Of a stretch of DNA of 64,000 nt, positions 36,878 through 45,534 are shown in pieces; positions within the stretch are counted from its first letter, which is position 1; each line of letters opens with the position of its first letter. A program made the position numbers and the translations under genes. The notes beneath the pieces are model-generated. The model was not told where the DNA came from and searched no databases. It saw only the letters and a program-made list of their open reading frames with translations. The stretch is from the NCBI RefSeq assembly GCF_001278115.1, contig NZ_LIYD01000005.1, positions 996,397 to 1,060,396 on the forward strand, read 5' to 3'. The DNA is from Flavobacterium akiainvivens (GTDB taxonomy: Bacteria > Bacteroidota > Bacteroidia > Flavobacteriales > Flavobacteriaceae).

Positions 36878-37894
36878 CTATAAATTAATTTTTGCGGCAA
36901 ACACGGTCATATCGTCATTATGGCGGGCATTATCTTTATAAAGAGCTGCCGAAATTACATTAGGCTCATATTTCAATATACCCGGTAATTCTGAAAGATT
37001 CCACCGTGCCCTGAGCCCATCAGAATGCATAATAAGCGTCTGGTATTTTTCAAACTCCATAACAGAATCATTTAATGTGCGCGGAATATTATGCCCTACA
37101 ATACCGTTATATGGCGTATAGTTTTTAGGGACAAGCCCTGTATACAAGCTGGTAGAAATGTTTCCTATCCCACACATATACCATTTTTGGGCAGTATAAT
37201 CAAGATAGGCAATTGTTGCTACAAGCCCCCTTGTTTTTTTTACGTTTTCATGTATGTACCTGAGCACTTCAACAGGGCTGGTTGCCCTGCAGGATGTAAA
37301 GGAGGCTATAGCCTCAGTAACTGCTTCGTGGGCATTAATACCATGTCCAAGGCCATCGCCCATAAAAAATTGTATTCCGTTACCAAGCTTTTTCATGCTA
37401 TAGCCATCACCGCAAACCGTTTCTCCCGGTGCGCAAACCTGCACCGCCCCAAAAAAGATATTACTTTGTCTTATTACAGCATCCGGTTCTTTTTGATAGA
37501 TTTTACTGTACACAACTGTACCCGAGTCCGGTACGGTAAAAATTGAAGAGCGACTGCTCAAGCGCTCTATAGCGCCAAGCCCCTGCCCCAAAGTATCTGA
37601 AGACGAGATGCCGTCCTGCATCATCCTTGAAAGGTTGCGTATGCCTTTGCCTTTATCCAAACAATAGATTTCGAGAAAAGTGCCTTTATCATCGTTTGCA
37701 ACGCGGTACAGCAGCTCACCCGTTTCGGCAAATTTTATAAGGTTAGAAGTAAGCTCCGAAACTATAATATCTATTTCCCCAACTTTCTGCGGACTAAAGC
37801 CGGCAGCGGTAACAAGGTTATGTATTTCACGTTTTATAAAAGAGACGTAGCTTCTGTCATCTATTTTATAAGTAAAGAAAACGATATTATCCAT
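36878..37894 (-). CDS. RsbT-like ATPase fused to SpoIIE/RsbX-type phosphatase
   Basis: 338 residues. Residues ~1-135 are a GHKL kinase-type domain of the RsbT/RsbW group (IIVSELTSNLIKFAETGE, then CLDKGKGI and LGQGLGAIERLS). Residues ~145-338 are a PP2C-type phosphatase of the SpoIIE/RsbX class, with VCGDGYSMKK, FMGDGLGHGINAHEAV, TLIMHSDGL and DDMTVFA carrying the metal-binding Asp residues. It overlaps rsbT by 8 bp. It likely resets the stressosome by dephosphorylating RsbS and RsbR. Confidence 0.85.
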   Translation of the reverse strand: MDNIVFFTYKIDDRSYVSFIKREIHNLVTAAGFSPQKVGEIDIIVSELTSNLIKFAETGELLYRVANDDKGTFLEIYCLDKGKGIRNLSRMMQDGISSSDTLGQGLGAIERLSSRSSIFTVPDSGTVVYSKIYQKEPDAVIRQSNIFFGAVQVCAPGETVCGDGYSMKKLGNGIQFFMGDGLGHGINAHEAVTEAIASFTSCRATSPVEVLRYIHENVKKTRGLVATIAYLDYTAQKWYMCGIGNISTSLYTGLVPKNYTPYNGIVGHNIPRTLNDSVMEFEKYQTLIMHSDGLRARWNLSELPGILKYEPNVISAALYKDNARHNDDMTVFAAKINL

Positions 37895-38306
37895 TTTTCC
37901 ATTTTATTATGGTAACCGTAGTTCCCATTCCAACCGTAGATTGTATATCGAATTCATTTACCAGCCTTTTGGTTCCGGGCAGGCCGAGCCCCAGGCTTTT
38001 ACCGGTACTGTAACCGTCTTTCATCGCGAGTGACACATCGGCAATACCGGGTCCTTTATCCGCAAAAATAAGGCGTATGCCATTCTCCCTGCCATTATTT
38101 ACAGACTCAATAATTACCATGCCTCCACCGCCATATTTAAGCAGGTTACGTACCAGTTCGCTGGCTGCCGTTATAAGCTTTGTCTGGTTCAATATGCCCA
38201 TGCCTATCTTTACCGCAGCCTCTTTTACCTTATTGCGGAACGGGACTACGTCCTGCTCTTTGACTATAATAAAGTCTTCTTTACTCAGTATCGTTGTCAT
38301 AGTCAT
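37887..38306 (-). CDS. rsbT: RsbT-like serine/threonine kinase
   Basis: About 139 residues. ATGs at 38306 and 38300, and a GTG at 38321, are all possible because the gene overlaps the end of rsbS. It is a single GHKL domain with AASELVRNLLKYGGGG (N box), FADKGPGIAD and GKSLGLGLPGTKRLV (G boxes). In Bacillus, RsbT phosphorylates RsbS and RsbR in the stressosome and then leaves to activate a downstream partner. Here the partner may be the kinase at the end of the operon. Confidence 0.88.
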   Translation of the reverse strand: MTMTTILSKEDFIIVKEQDVVPFRNKVKEAAVKIGMGILNQTKLITAASELVRNLLKYGGGGMVIIESVNNGRENGIRLIFADKGPGIADVSLAMKDGYSTGKSLGLGLPGTKRLVNEFDIQSTVGMGTTVTIIKWKNG

Positions 38307-38679
38307 CGCTTTGGCCCTCACTTAATAAAATTTTAGAACGTAACAGTTCCATTCCTTTTTCAACATTAAGTGCAGTAGAAACCCCGGTAAGTGTAAGGCC
38401 GAGTTCAACCAAAGTCATGGCAACTGCAGGCTGCATACCCACAATTACTGACTGAGCCCCCATAATCCTGGACATTATACCAATGTTACCCAAGATCCGG
38501 CCCATAAATGAATCTATAATAGAAACCGATGAAATATCGATTAATACTCCTTTAGAATTATGTTTTTTTACAGAATTTACAAGATCAGTTTCAAGGTTCT
38601 CTGCAAGCTGATCATATAAATCTACCTGAATGGTGACCAAAAGAAAATCACCCATCTTTAAAATAGGAATCCTTTCCAT
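38281..38679 (-). CDS. rsbS: Stressosome scaffold STAS protein RsbS
   Basis: 132 residues with one STAS domain. GVLIDISSVSIIDSFMGRIL holds Ser57, at the place of the RsbS phosphoserine, and VGMQPAVAMTLVELGLTLTG is the family signature. It has an acidic tail. It lies 4 bp downstream of rsbR and overlaps rsbT, so all are coupled. Confidence 0.88.
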   Translation of the reverse strand: MERIPILKMGDFLLVTIQVDLYDQLAENLETDLVNSVKKHNSKGVLIDISSVSIIDSFMGRILGNIGIMSRIMGAQSVIVGMQPAVAMTLVELGLTLTGVSTALNVEKGMELLRSKILLSEGQSDDYDNDTE

Positions 38680-38683
38680 TAAC

Positions 38684-39538
38684 TTAGCTGTTTGTATAAG
38701 TAACCTTTTTTTTGTTCACTTCCAGTTTCAACATATTAAATGCTGTTTGCAGGGCGCTGGCCAGTGTAGATTTAGTTATAATGTTTGAAAGGTCTATGCC
38801 TAAGTGCACTACAATCTGGGCAATTTCCGGCCTTATGCCACTTATAATGCATTCGGCACCCAAAAGCCTTGTAGCGCTTACCGTTTTTATTAAATGCTGG
38901 GCCACAAGCGAATCTACTGCCGGTACGCCCGAAATATCTAAAATAGCGATGGTACTGCCCGTTTCAACAATTTGCTGTAAAAGGTTTTCCATAACCACCT
39001 GTGTACGGGCGCTATCTAAAGTTCCTATAATGGGTAGCGCAACCACACCATCCCATACGCGGATAACAGGGGTCGAAATTTCTGTAATTTCATCGGTTTG
39101 CCTGGCTATTACATCTTCACGCCCTTTAATATAGCCTTCAAAGGTAAGTATGGCCATGTTATCGATAATCTTGCTGATTTTAAGGCTTTCCTTATAAAGT
39201 ATGGAAGGGTCTTCAATTTCGTTGGAAAGCACTTCTAAAAGGGCTTCTTTAAAACTGAATAAATAGCTGCCTGTTTCTCTTGGAGAAAATCCCCTCTTGG
39301 CCCGTGATACAGATATCCCCATAAGTACTTCATGTACTTTATCGTATCCCCTTGAATTCTGGTCTTCTATAGTGGCATCGCTTAACGCATCTAAGAAAGA
39401 TGTGGCAAAGTCTTCAGAATCCTCTTTCTGGTCGTCTGTATTAAAGTAACTGTCTTCAGCCTTTTGCTTGGTAGTCCAAAGTTCAAGGATGGTTTCTTTT
39501 TTTTCTTTTAAGATTTTCACTGTTTTGTTTGTGTTCAT
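38684..39538 (-). CDS. rsbR: Stressosome sensor protein RsbR, RsbRD-like
   Basis: 284 residues. The N-terminal ~150 residues are a helical RsbRD-type sensor (ILELWTTKQKAED, then SRAKRGFSPRETGSYLFSFK). Residues ~155-275 are a STAS domain with TIAILDISGVPAVDSLVAQH and SGIRPEIAQIVVHLG. The phosphosite usually Thr in a DT motif is Ser210 here, and the second site, usually Thr in this PEIAQ segment, reads Ile242. So it may have one phosphosite only. It is the first gene of the operon. The promoter should be in the ~600-bp gap upstream. Confidence 0.85.
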   Translation of the reverse strand: MNTNKTVKILKEKKETILELWTTKQKAEDSYFNTDDQKEDSEDFATSFLDALSDATIEDQNSRGYDKVHEVLMGISVSRAKRGFSPRETGSYLFSFKEALLEVLSNEIEDPSILYKESLKISKIIDNMAILTFEGYIKGREDVIARQTDEITEISTPVIRVWDGVVALPIIGTLDSARTQVVMENLLQQIVETGSTIAILDISGVPAVDSLVAQHLIKTVSATRLLGAECIISGIRPEIAQIVVHLGIDLSNIITKSTLASALQTAFNMLKLEVNKKKVTYTNS

Positions 39539-40134
39539 TACTACTGGAAGTTTCTAAATTAGCTAACGATAATACAATTAGGGTCACCTGCATTTAGGCA
39601 TGCGTATCGCTATCAAATATAGTGTTTTAAAGTATGCAATTTTTATTTTAATTTACTTCTAAATTTTGTCGCGCACCTTCCACTAATCATTACACAAAGC
39701 TAACTTCACAATATAAACCCTAATGTTCAGTATAGCAATTGAAAACAAAATCTCTACCTGAATACGCCGAGCTGTTGTGTTAAGAAGGTATGCTTTTAAA
39801 TAACGCGGAGTTCTCGGCTTTTATATGGGGCTTATTTGTCTTTGTTTTTCTTTAAATGCCTTGAACGGATCCGCTGCTCCACTTTGACGTTTTAAGCGTC
39901 TTGGAAATATCTAGTGGAAAACAGACTAGATGTCCTGAAACGCCTTTAAAAACTGCAAATGTTCAAATTTTCAGGTTTTCCTGTTTCCTCCTTTAATGCC
40001 AAAATTTATCTCAACGTTTGGTTGAAAGTGGGTGTTGAAAGGTTAGTCTTTCAGCTGCAAAGTGAACCATTTTCTTGGAATAAAGCCATTATCCTTTCAG
40101 TACAGCTCACATTGTTAAATACGACCGATGCAGT
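39539..40134. other. Gap of about 600 bp without a gene
   Basis: It separates the stressosome operon from the MDR gene, both leftward. Weak inverted repeats are visible: ATCTAGT / ACTAGAT around 39908-39931 and GCCGAG / CTCGGC around 39768-39818, the latter followed by Ts. None is strong enough to name. The ORF that opens at 39959 runs antisense into the MDR gene and does not look coding. Confidence 0.4.
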
Positions 40135-41136
40135 CTATTTCACTTTTACAATTACCTTGCCTTTTGCCCTTCCACTTTCTACATGCTGTAATGCGTCATT
40201 AGTTTCGGCAAATGGATAGGCCTTATCCGTTACGGTTTTTACAACGCCTGACTCGATAAGTTTACCGATTTCAGTAAGCTGTGCACCGCTTGATTTCATA
40301 AAGAGAAATTGATAATCAATGCCTCTCTTTTTCGCCTTTTTCCTGATACCGGCACTAATAAGCGAAAGTATCAGGCGGATAACCCATGAAGCACCAATTT
40401 CTTTAGCAAATTCGGGAGTTGGAGGGCCGGAAATTGATATGACCTTACCACCGGGGCGTACTACGTTTAATGATTTTTCAAGCGTTTTGGTATCCTGGCT
40501 GTTTAGCACCACGTCATAATCCTTTAGTTCGTTTTCAAAATCCTGTGTTTTATAATCAATCAGCACATCGGCACCAAGTCCTTTCAGCAGAGGGAAACTT
40601 TTCTCACTCGCTGTCGTAGCCACTACAGCACCTAGGTGTTTGGCTACTTGTATGGCAATGACACCTACGCCTCCGGATCCTGCCTGGACAAATACTTTCT
40701 GCCCTTTTTTTACCTGTGCTATTTCTACCAATGCCTGCCATGCCGTAAGGGCAACGAGGGGTATCCCGGCAGCATCTTCCATAGAAAGGTTTTTCGGCTT
40801 TAGCGCAAGGTCGTTTTCGCTTACTTTTAAATATTCCGCAAAAGTGCCAATATTATGGTCAGACGGACGGGAGATTACTTCATCACCTACTTTAAACCGG
40901 GTAACTTTACTGCCCACCTGAGTTATCACCCCCGCCAGGTCATGCCCCAAAACAAAAGGTGGTTTATATGTCAATATTAGCTTGAACTCGCCGGCGAGTA
41001 TTTTGGTATCAAGTTGGTTTACACCCGCAGCGTATATTTCAACCAGTACCTCATTTTCTTTTATAACAGGGGCAGTTACCTCATCAAGATGGAGTTTCTC
41101 TTTTTTTCCATATTTTTTTACTACAAAAGCTTTCAT
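40135..41136 (-). CDS. MDR-family NADP-dependent quinone/enone oxidoreductase
   Basis: 333 residues of the zinc-free medium-chain dehydrogenase group. N-terminal GroES-like part with VLVEIYAAGVNQLDTKILAG and LGHDLAGVITQVG, then a Rossmann part with QAGSGGVGVIAIQVAKHLGA binding NADPH. The structural zinc cysteines are absent. Relatives reduce quinones or enones. It is the last gene of the TetR/old yellow enzyme/SDR/SDR/MDR cluster, 8 bp after the SDR gene. Confidence 0.87.
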   Translation of the reverse strand: MKAFVVKKYGKKEKLHLDEVTAPVIKENEVLVEIYAAGVNQLDTKILAGEFKLILTYKPPFVLGHDLAGVITQVGSKVTRFKVGDEVISRPSDHNIGTFAEYLKVSENDLALKPKNLSMEDAAGIPLVALTAWQALVEIAQVKKGQKVFVQAGSGGVGVIAIQVAKHLGAVVATTASEKSFPLLKGLGADVLIDYKTQDFENELKDYDVVLNSQDTKTLEKSLNVVRPGGKVISISGPPTPEFAKEIGASWVIRLILSLISAGIRKKAKKRGIDYQFLFMKSSGAQLTEIGKLIESGVVKTVTDKAYPFAETNDALQHVESGRAKGKVIVKVK

Positions 41137-41144
41137 GTTATCTG

Positions 41145-41909
41145 CTATTTAAGTTTGGCGTATTCTTTCTTTTGGTTAATAAGGTTGTAGGCTGCTGCCG
41201 GTACCAGGCGGTTCAGTGCATAAATAACCTTGGTGTCCCCAGCACGTATTATAAATTTATCTTTTTTCAAACCATCTATCAATATAGTAACCAAGGATTT
41301 TGGGCTTATTTTTTTGTCCTGACGGTCTGCAACCATATCGGTATCAACCAAAGGTGGCAGCAATTCAAAAACTTTAACCGTGCTGTTGATTGATTTCAAG
41401 TGCGAACGCAACGAAGTCGTGTAAAACGATAGCGCTGTTTTAGATGCGGAATATGTTGCTTCAATTACTGATGGTATAATGCTAAGAATAGATGTAGTAT
41501 TGATAATCGCTGCTTCAGGTCGCTGCTTCAACATTTCTATAAAGAGGTTGTTAAGCCGAATTACCCCAAAATAGTTTACTTCCATTTCATACACAGCTCC
41601 CGCTACGTGGCTGTCACTCGCTTTGCCAAGATTTAGTGGCGGTACACCCACACCTGCATTGTTGTAGAGTATGTCTATTCCACCAAGAGCATTTACTTGT
41701 TCAAACAGAGCCTGTACATCTTCAGCTTTAGAAGCATCACTTTGCAGTGCAATTACACCCGGGAGTTCCTGCATTGCAGCATCAAGTTTTGTTTTATTCC
41801 GGCCGGTAATAATTACTTTGTTGCCCAATGCTATAAATTGCCTGGCTGCTTCCAGCCCAATTCCGGAAGCGCCTCCGGTAATCAGTATCGTTTTTCCTTG
41901 TACGTTCAT
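41145..41909 (-). CDS. Short-chain dehydrogenase/reductase
   Basis: 254 residues from the ATG at 41909. An upstream in-frame start would add 14 residues before the Rossmann core. TGGASGIGLEAA is the cofactor loop, NNAGVG the core motif, and Ser with YSASK the catalytic set. Of the DltE-like classical type. Cotranscribed with its neighbours. Substrate unknown. Confidence 0.85.
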   Translation of the reverse strand: MNVQGKTILITGGASGIGLEAARQFIALGNKVIITGRNKTKLDAAMQELPGVIALQSDASKAEDVQALFEQVNALGGIDILYNNAGVGVPPLNLGKASDSHVAGAVYEMEVNYFGVIRLNNLFIEMLKQRPEAAIINTTSILSIIPSVIEATYSASKTALSFYTTSLRSHLKSINSTVKVFELLPPLVDTDMVADRQDKKISPKSLVTILIDGLKKDKFIIRAGDTKVIYALNRLVPAAAYNLINQKKEYAKLK

Positions 41910-41983
41910 TTGTTCTGAATTGAAAGTTATAACCATCCGCTTTATCGTCAATTACAAAAGGTGATCAAAGCGGATAGTGTTGC

Positions 41984-42712
41984 TTATGCCTGCGTTAGTT
42001 TACCCATTGCCTCAGCGATAGCACCGGCATAAATCTTTGTTTGTCCAACCGGAATATCAAACTGGTTGTTTTCTAAGCCAATGAATAGTTCATCGGCAAC
42101 TTCGCTCGGCGGGATGCCGTTTTCGCCGCCTATGTATGATGAGAATTCTGTATTAACCAGTGGCGGATAGACCTCAAAAATGCCAAGGTTTTTCTGCTCT
42201 TCAAAAGTTTGCCTTAAGGCCGTAGTATAGCTATGCAATGCGGCTTTTGTAGCACCGTAGGTAGGAATAGCTTTATGGCTGCCATACACCGCAATAGATG
42301 AAATGTTGACAATTGCTGCCTCAGTTTTTTGGAGCAGGTGCGGTAGTAAAAGCTCATCAAAATGTATGATGGCAAAATAATTGGTATTCATCTCTATCAG
42401 TGCTTTCTCGTGGGCATTAGTCGCCTCGGCAAGCGAATAACCAAAAGCCGCCCCGGCATTGTTTACTATGATGTTTACATCGGGATAATTGTTTTTTAGC
42501 TCCTCTGCAATCCTTATCCTGTCGGCTTCTACAGATAAATCTCCCTGAATGCCTATGGCATCCCCTAGTTCTGCCAGTGCTTTTTTAAGGCGCTCTTCGC
42601 TACGGCCGTTGATAATAATTTTGTTGCCTGCCGCTTGTAACTTTTTTGCTATGGCTAAGCCTATACCGGCACTTCCGCCGCTGATGAATATGGTATTTCC
42701 TGTTGTTCTCAT
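41984..42712 (-). CDS. Short-chain dehydrogenase/reductase
   Basis: 242 residues. It has SGGSAGIGLAIAKKL (NADP loop), NNAGAAFG and the catalytic SSIAVYGSHKAIPTYGATK. It is clearly paralogous in layout to the SDR 75 bp downstream and follows the old yellow enzyme gene by 38 bp. Probably reduces a carbonyl made or met by the same pathway. Substrate unknown. Confidence 0.85.
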   Translation of the reverse strand: MRTTGNTIFISGGSAGIGLAIAKKLQAAGNKIIINGRSEERLKKALAELGDAIGIQGDLSVEADRIRIAEELKNNYPDVNIIVNNAGAAFGYSLAEATNAHEKALIEMNTNYFAIIHFDELLLPHLLQKTEAAIVNISSIAVYGSHKAIPTYGATKAALHSYTTALRQTFEEQKNLGIFEVYPPLVNTEFSSYIGGENGIPPSEVADELFIGLENNQFDIPVGQTKIYAGAIAEAMGKLTQA

Positions 42713-42750
42713 TTTATTTTATTTGATTTTATTTAAAAAAAACGTCCTTA

Positions 42751-43842
42751 TTAATTAGTTAATGCAGGATAATCTGTATATCCTTTTTCCCCGGGAGTAT
42801 AAAATGTATCCTGGTCAGGAGCGTTAAGTGCAGCGCCTGTTTTAAAACGTTCTACCAGGTCAGGGTTGGCTATAAACGGTACACCAAAGGATACAAGGTC
42901 GGCATCACCTGCCTGAAGTACTTCTTCAGCGGTTTCTTTTGTAAAACCACGGTTGATGATAATTGTACCATTATAAATTTTACGGAAATGTTTTGCTACT
43001 TCCTGAATCGCATTGCTGTTACCAGACACATCAGTAAAAGGCTCAATCAGGTGGATGTAAGCCAGGCCGTAATCGTTCAGGCGGTTAACAATATAATCAT
43101 AGGTTGCAATGGTTTCGTCATCAATTAAAATACCCATTATACCATTAAGGGATGGGTTAAGGCGTACCCCCACTTTTTTAAGGTCGGTTACTTCTGTAAT
43201 GGCATCCAGGATTTCGAAAAGTATGCGGGCACGGTTTTCAGGCGTACCTCCATACCCGTCTGTCCTGTCATTGGCTTTCTTACTGAAAAACTGTTGCAGC
43301 AAATACCCGTTGGCACCGTGGATTCCCACACCGTCAAAACCGGCTTCAAAAGCATTAACAGCCGCTTGCTTAAAATCAGATACGGTTCTCTTAATATCCT
43401 CAATAGTCATTGGTTGCGGCGCTACCGAGGGTTGGAAACCGGTTGCAGTGAATACCTGCTGCCCGGGGTTAAAGTTTGATGGTGCTAAAGGAAGCCTGCC
43501 CTGGTGAAGATCCGGGTGCGAATAGGCTCCGGTATGCCAAAGTTGTGCGAATATTTTACCTCCTTTTTCATGTACGGCTGTAGTTACCAGTTTCCATCCG
43601 TCAACCTGATCTTTGTTGTAGATGCCCGGTACATTTACCACACCTATGGCTTCTTCACTCACAAATGTACCTTCGGTAATAATTAGTCCAGCCGTGGCAC
43701 GCTGCGCATAGTAGGTAGCAGTTAATGCCGTAGCCACGTTACCTTCGTTTGCAGAACGGGAACGGGTCATAGGAGCCATTACAATCCTGTTGTTTAATTC
43801 AGTTCCTTTAAGGTCATAATTTTTAAAGAGTTTGTTTTCCAT
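42751..43842 (-). CDS. Old yellow enzyme-family alkene reductase
   Basis: 363 residues from the ATG at 43842 (MENKLFKNYDL). An FMN-dependent TIM barrel with IVMAPMTRSRS, QLWHTGAYSHPD, FDGVGIHGANGYLLQQF (the substrate-binding His-x-x-Asn) and VGVRLNPSLNG. It reduces the C=C bond of enones, maleimides and nitro-compounds, as NemA does. The TetR gene lies just upstream on the same strand, and a copy of the shared operator lies in the gap at 43867. Confidence 0.9.
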   Translation of the reverse strand: MENKLFKNYDLKGTELNNRIVMAPMTRSRSANEGNVATALTATYYAQRATAGLIITEGTFVSEEAIGVVNVPGIYNKDQVDGWKLVTTAVHEKGGKIFAQLWHTGAYSHPDLHQGRLPLAPSNFNPGQQVFTATGFQPSVAPQPMTIEDIKRTVSDFKQAAVNAFEAGFDGVGIHGANGYLLQQFFSKKANDRTDGYGGTPENRARILFEILDAITEVTDLKKVGVRLNPSLNGIMGILIDDETIATYDYIVNRLNDYGLAYIHLIEPFTDVSGNSNAIQEVAKHFRKIYNGTIIINRGFTKETAEEVLQAGDADLVSFGVPFIANPDLVERFKTGAALNAPDQDTFYTPGEKGYTDYPALTN

Positions 43843-43866
43843 AACTATATGTTTAACTTTTTTATA

Positions 43867-43882
43867 AAATATACTTTTTAGT
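43867..43882 (-). promoter_or_regulatory. Predicted TetR operator before the old yellow enzyme gene
   Basis: AAATATACTTTTTAGT here repeats exactly at 44549-44564 and, inverted, at 44521-44535. The core is a TACT-N4-AGTA-type dyad. It lies 25 bp upstream of the alkene reductase start, fitting repression by the adjacent TetR protein. Confidence 0.65.
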
Positions 43883-43902
43883 CTATTTTTGGTCAAAAAA
43901 AA

Positions 43903-44499
43903 TTAGACGGTATAACTGTCTAATTCTTCCTTTAGGTTTTTAATAAGTTTGTGCATCATCTTAGCATCATTTAGAGTTCGGCTCATAACAATACCTCCCT
44001 CTATAGCTGCAAACATTTTAAATGCGAAAATCGCACTATCTAAACGCCTTGTAAACTCGCCATTTTGTTTTCCTTCTTCTAATATGCTGATTAAACTTTC
44101 CTGGCCGAATTGTAAACGTGCGGCCACTTTTTTCTTAATATCAGGAAAGTTGTCGTCTGCTTCAACAGCAGTATTGAAAAATGGGCAACCGCCACTTATG
44201 TACGTATCTATCGGGTTTTTATAAAAATCCATAAAGGCAAAAATTTTACCCTTAGCTGTTTTTTCATTAAGTACAACCCGGCTTATCTTTTCGGCCATCT
44301 TGGTAAGGGAATAGTCCACAACCTGGGCTGACAAATCTTCCTTGCCTTCAAAATGGCCATAAAGACATCCTTTCGTAAGCTTCGTTGCCGCCAATACATC
44401 ATCAATACTTACCCCCGAAATTCCCTTTTCATTATATAAGGGTGCGGCGGTTTCTAATATAAACTGCTTCGTTCTTTCAGCTTTAGACAACATTTTCAT
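43903..44499 (-). CDS. TetR/AcrR-family repressor
   Basis: 198 residues. The N-terminal HTH reads FILETAAPLYNEKGISGVSI, then DVLAATKLTKGCLYGHFEGK. The C-terminal ~140 residues are the helical ligand domain, with ISGGCPFFNTAVEAD like NemR-type regulators, whose Cys senses electrophiles. It heads the operon and should control itself and the downstream reductases. Two operators lie upstream of its start (44521-44564). Confidence 0.88.
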   Translation of the reverse strand: MKMLSKAERTKQFILETAAPLYNEKGISGVSIDDVLAATKLTKGCLYGHFEGKEDLSAQVVDYSLTKMAEKISRVVLNEKTAKGKIFAFMDFYKNPIDTYISGGCPFFNTAVEADDNFPDIKKKVAARLQFGQESLISILEEGKQNGEFTRRLDSAIFAFKMFAAIEGGIVMSRTLNDAKMMHKLIKNLKEELDSYTV

Positions 44500-44520
44500 T
44501 TCGTTTTACATTGCAAATGT

Positions 44521-44564
44521 ACTAAAAAGTATATTCATAGATGTGTTAAAATATACTTTTTAGT
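44521..44564. promoter_or_regulatory. Paired TetR operators before the tetR gene
   Basis: Two inverted copies of the same element: ACTAAAAAGTATATT (44521-44535) and AAATATACTTTTTAGT (44549-44564). The right copy continues as TATACTTTTTAGTATA, a perfect 6-4-6 dyad. The same word recurs at 43867, so one repressor probably binds all three. Confidence 0.7.
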
Positions 44565-44761
44565 ATAAAATTGTTTTATTAGGGAAACAGGTGGGAGTAT
44601 ATTACAATTGCGTCATCAGTGTGGATATACCAATTAAATTGACCCCCTCTCGCCAGAGCAAATTGACCCCTTAGAGTTATTGACAAAAAAAGCGTACAAG
44701 TTGTAGTTTGTGTCAGGCTTTAAAAACGGTAGTTTTTAGTCCTGGTTATTCACTAATATTT

Positions 44762-45508
44762 TTACAAAAATACACTATCTGATTTAGATTTTCTTCTCCT
44801 TAACGATTCCCCGTAAAGTTCGAGCCTTAAAGAGTGGTGTACGATGCGGTCCAGTACAGCGTCAGCTATGGTTTTCTCACCGATTATATCATACCATTGC
44901 TTTACCGGTATCTGCGATGTAAGCATCGTAGAACGCTTTTGGTGGCGGTCTTCTATAATGTCCAGCAGTATAAGCCTTGACTGCGGGTCGAAGGGCTGCA
45001 GGCCAAAATCATCAAGTATAAGCAGGTCTATGCGTTCGATACGTTTAAGTTCAGCCAGCAGTGTCCCTTTGGCTTTGGCCAGTTTAAGCTGCCCCATAAA
45101 CTTGGCGGTATTGACATAGAGTACCTTAAAGCCATCCTGGCAGGCCTGGTAGCCCAGCGCTGTTGCCAGGTAACTTTTCCCTGTCCCGGTGGAACCGGTA
45201 ATAAATATATCCTTATGTTCCTTTATAAAATCGAGCCCGGCCAGCCTGTGGAACTGGTTTTTGTCCAGCCCCCTATCAATAGCATAGTCTACCTCTTCCA
45301 GTGAGGCTTTGTAACGGAAGCCTGCTGATTTAATAGCCCGTTCTATATTCCGGTTACGGCGGTCGTCCCATTCGCTGGCGATTAAAAAGGCAACGAACTG
45401 GTCGGGTGTAAGCGATTCTTTTATGGAGGTTTCCAGGTTGGTTTTAAAGGCATCATACATGCCGTATAAGCGCAGCTGGCGCATCTTGTCTAGTGTTTCG
45501 TTATTCAT
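44762..45508 (-). CDS. istB: IS21 transposition helper ATPase IstB
   Basis: 248 residues of the DnaC/IstB AAA+ group. Walker A GSTGTGKSYLATALG, Walker B LLILDDFG, and the C-terminal MLTSQIPVKQWYDIIG plus an arginine-rich end. It loads with IstA on target DNA and sets target choice. It lies 26 bp downstream of istA. Full length, with no damage seen. Confidence 0.95.
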   Translation of the reverse strand: MNNETLDKMRQLRLYGMYDAFKTNLETSIKESLTPDQFVAFLIASEWDDRRNRNIERAIKSAGFRYKASLEEVDYAIDRGLDKNQFHRLAGLDFIKEHKDIFITGSTGTGKSYLATALGYQACQDGFKVLYVNTAKFMGQLKLAKAKGTLLAELKRIERIDLLILDDFGLQPFDPQSRLILLDIIEDRHQKRSTMLTSQIPVKQWYDIIGEKTIADAVLDRIVHHSLRLELYGESLRRRKSKSDSVFL

Positions 45509-45534
45509 GGTCTTTATTGTTTTAATGGTAGTGA

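Noticed and set aside
39959..40219. 86-codon plus-strand ORF
   Set aside because: Its right third is antisense to the MDR gene and the rest shows no domain.
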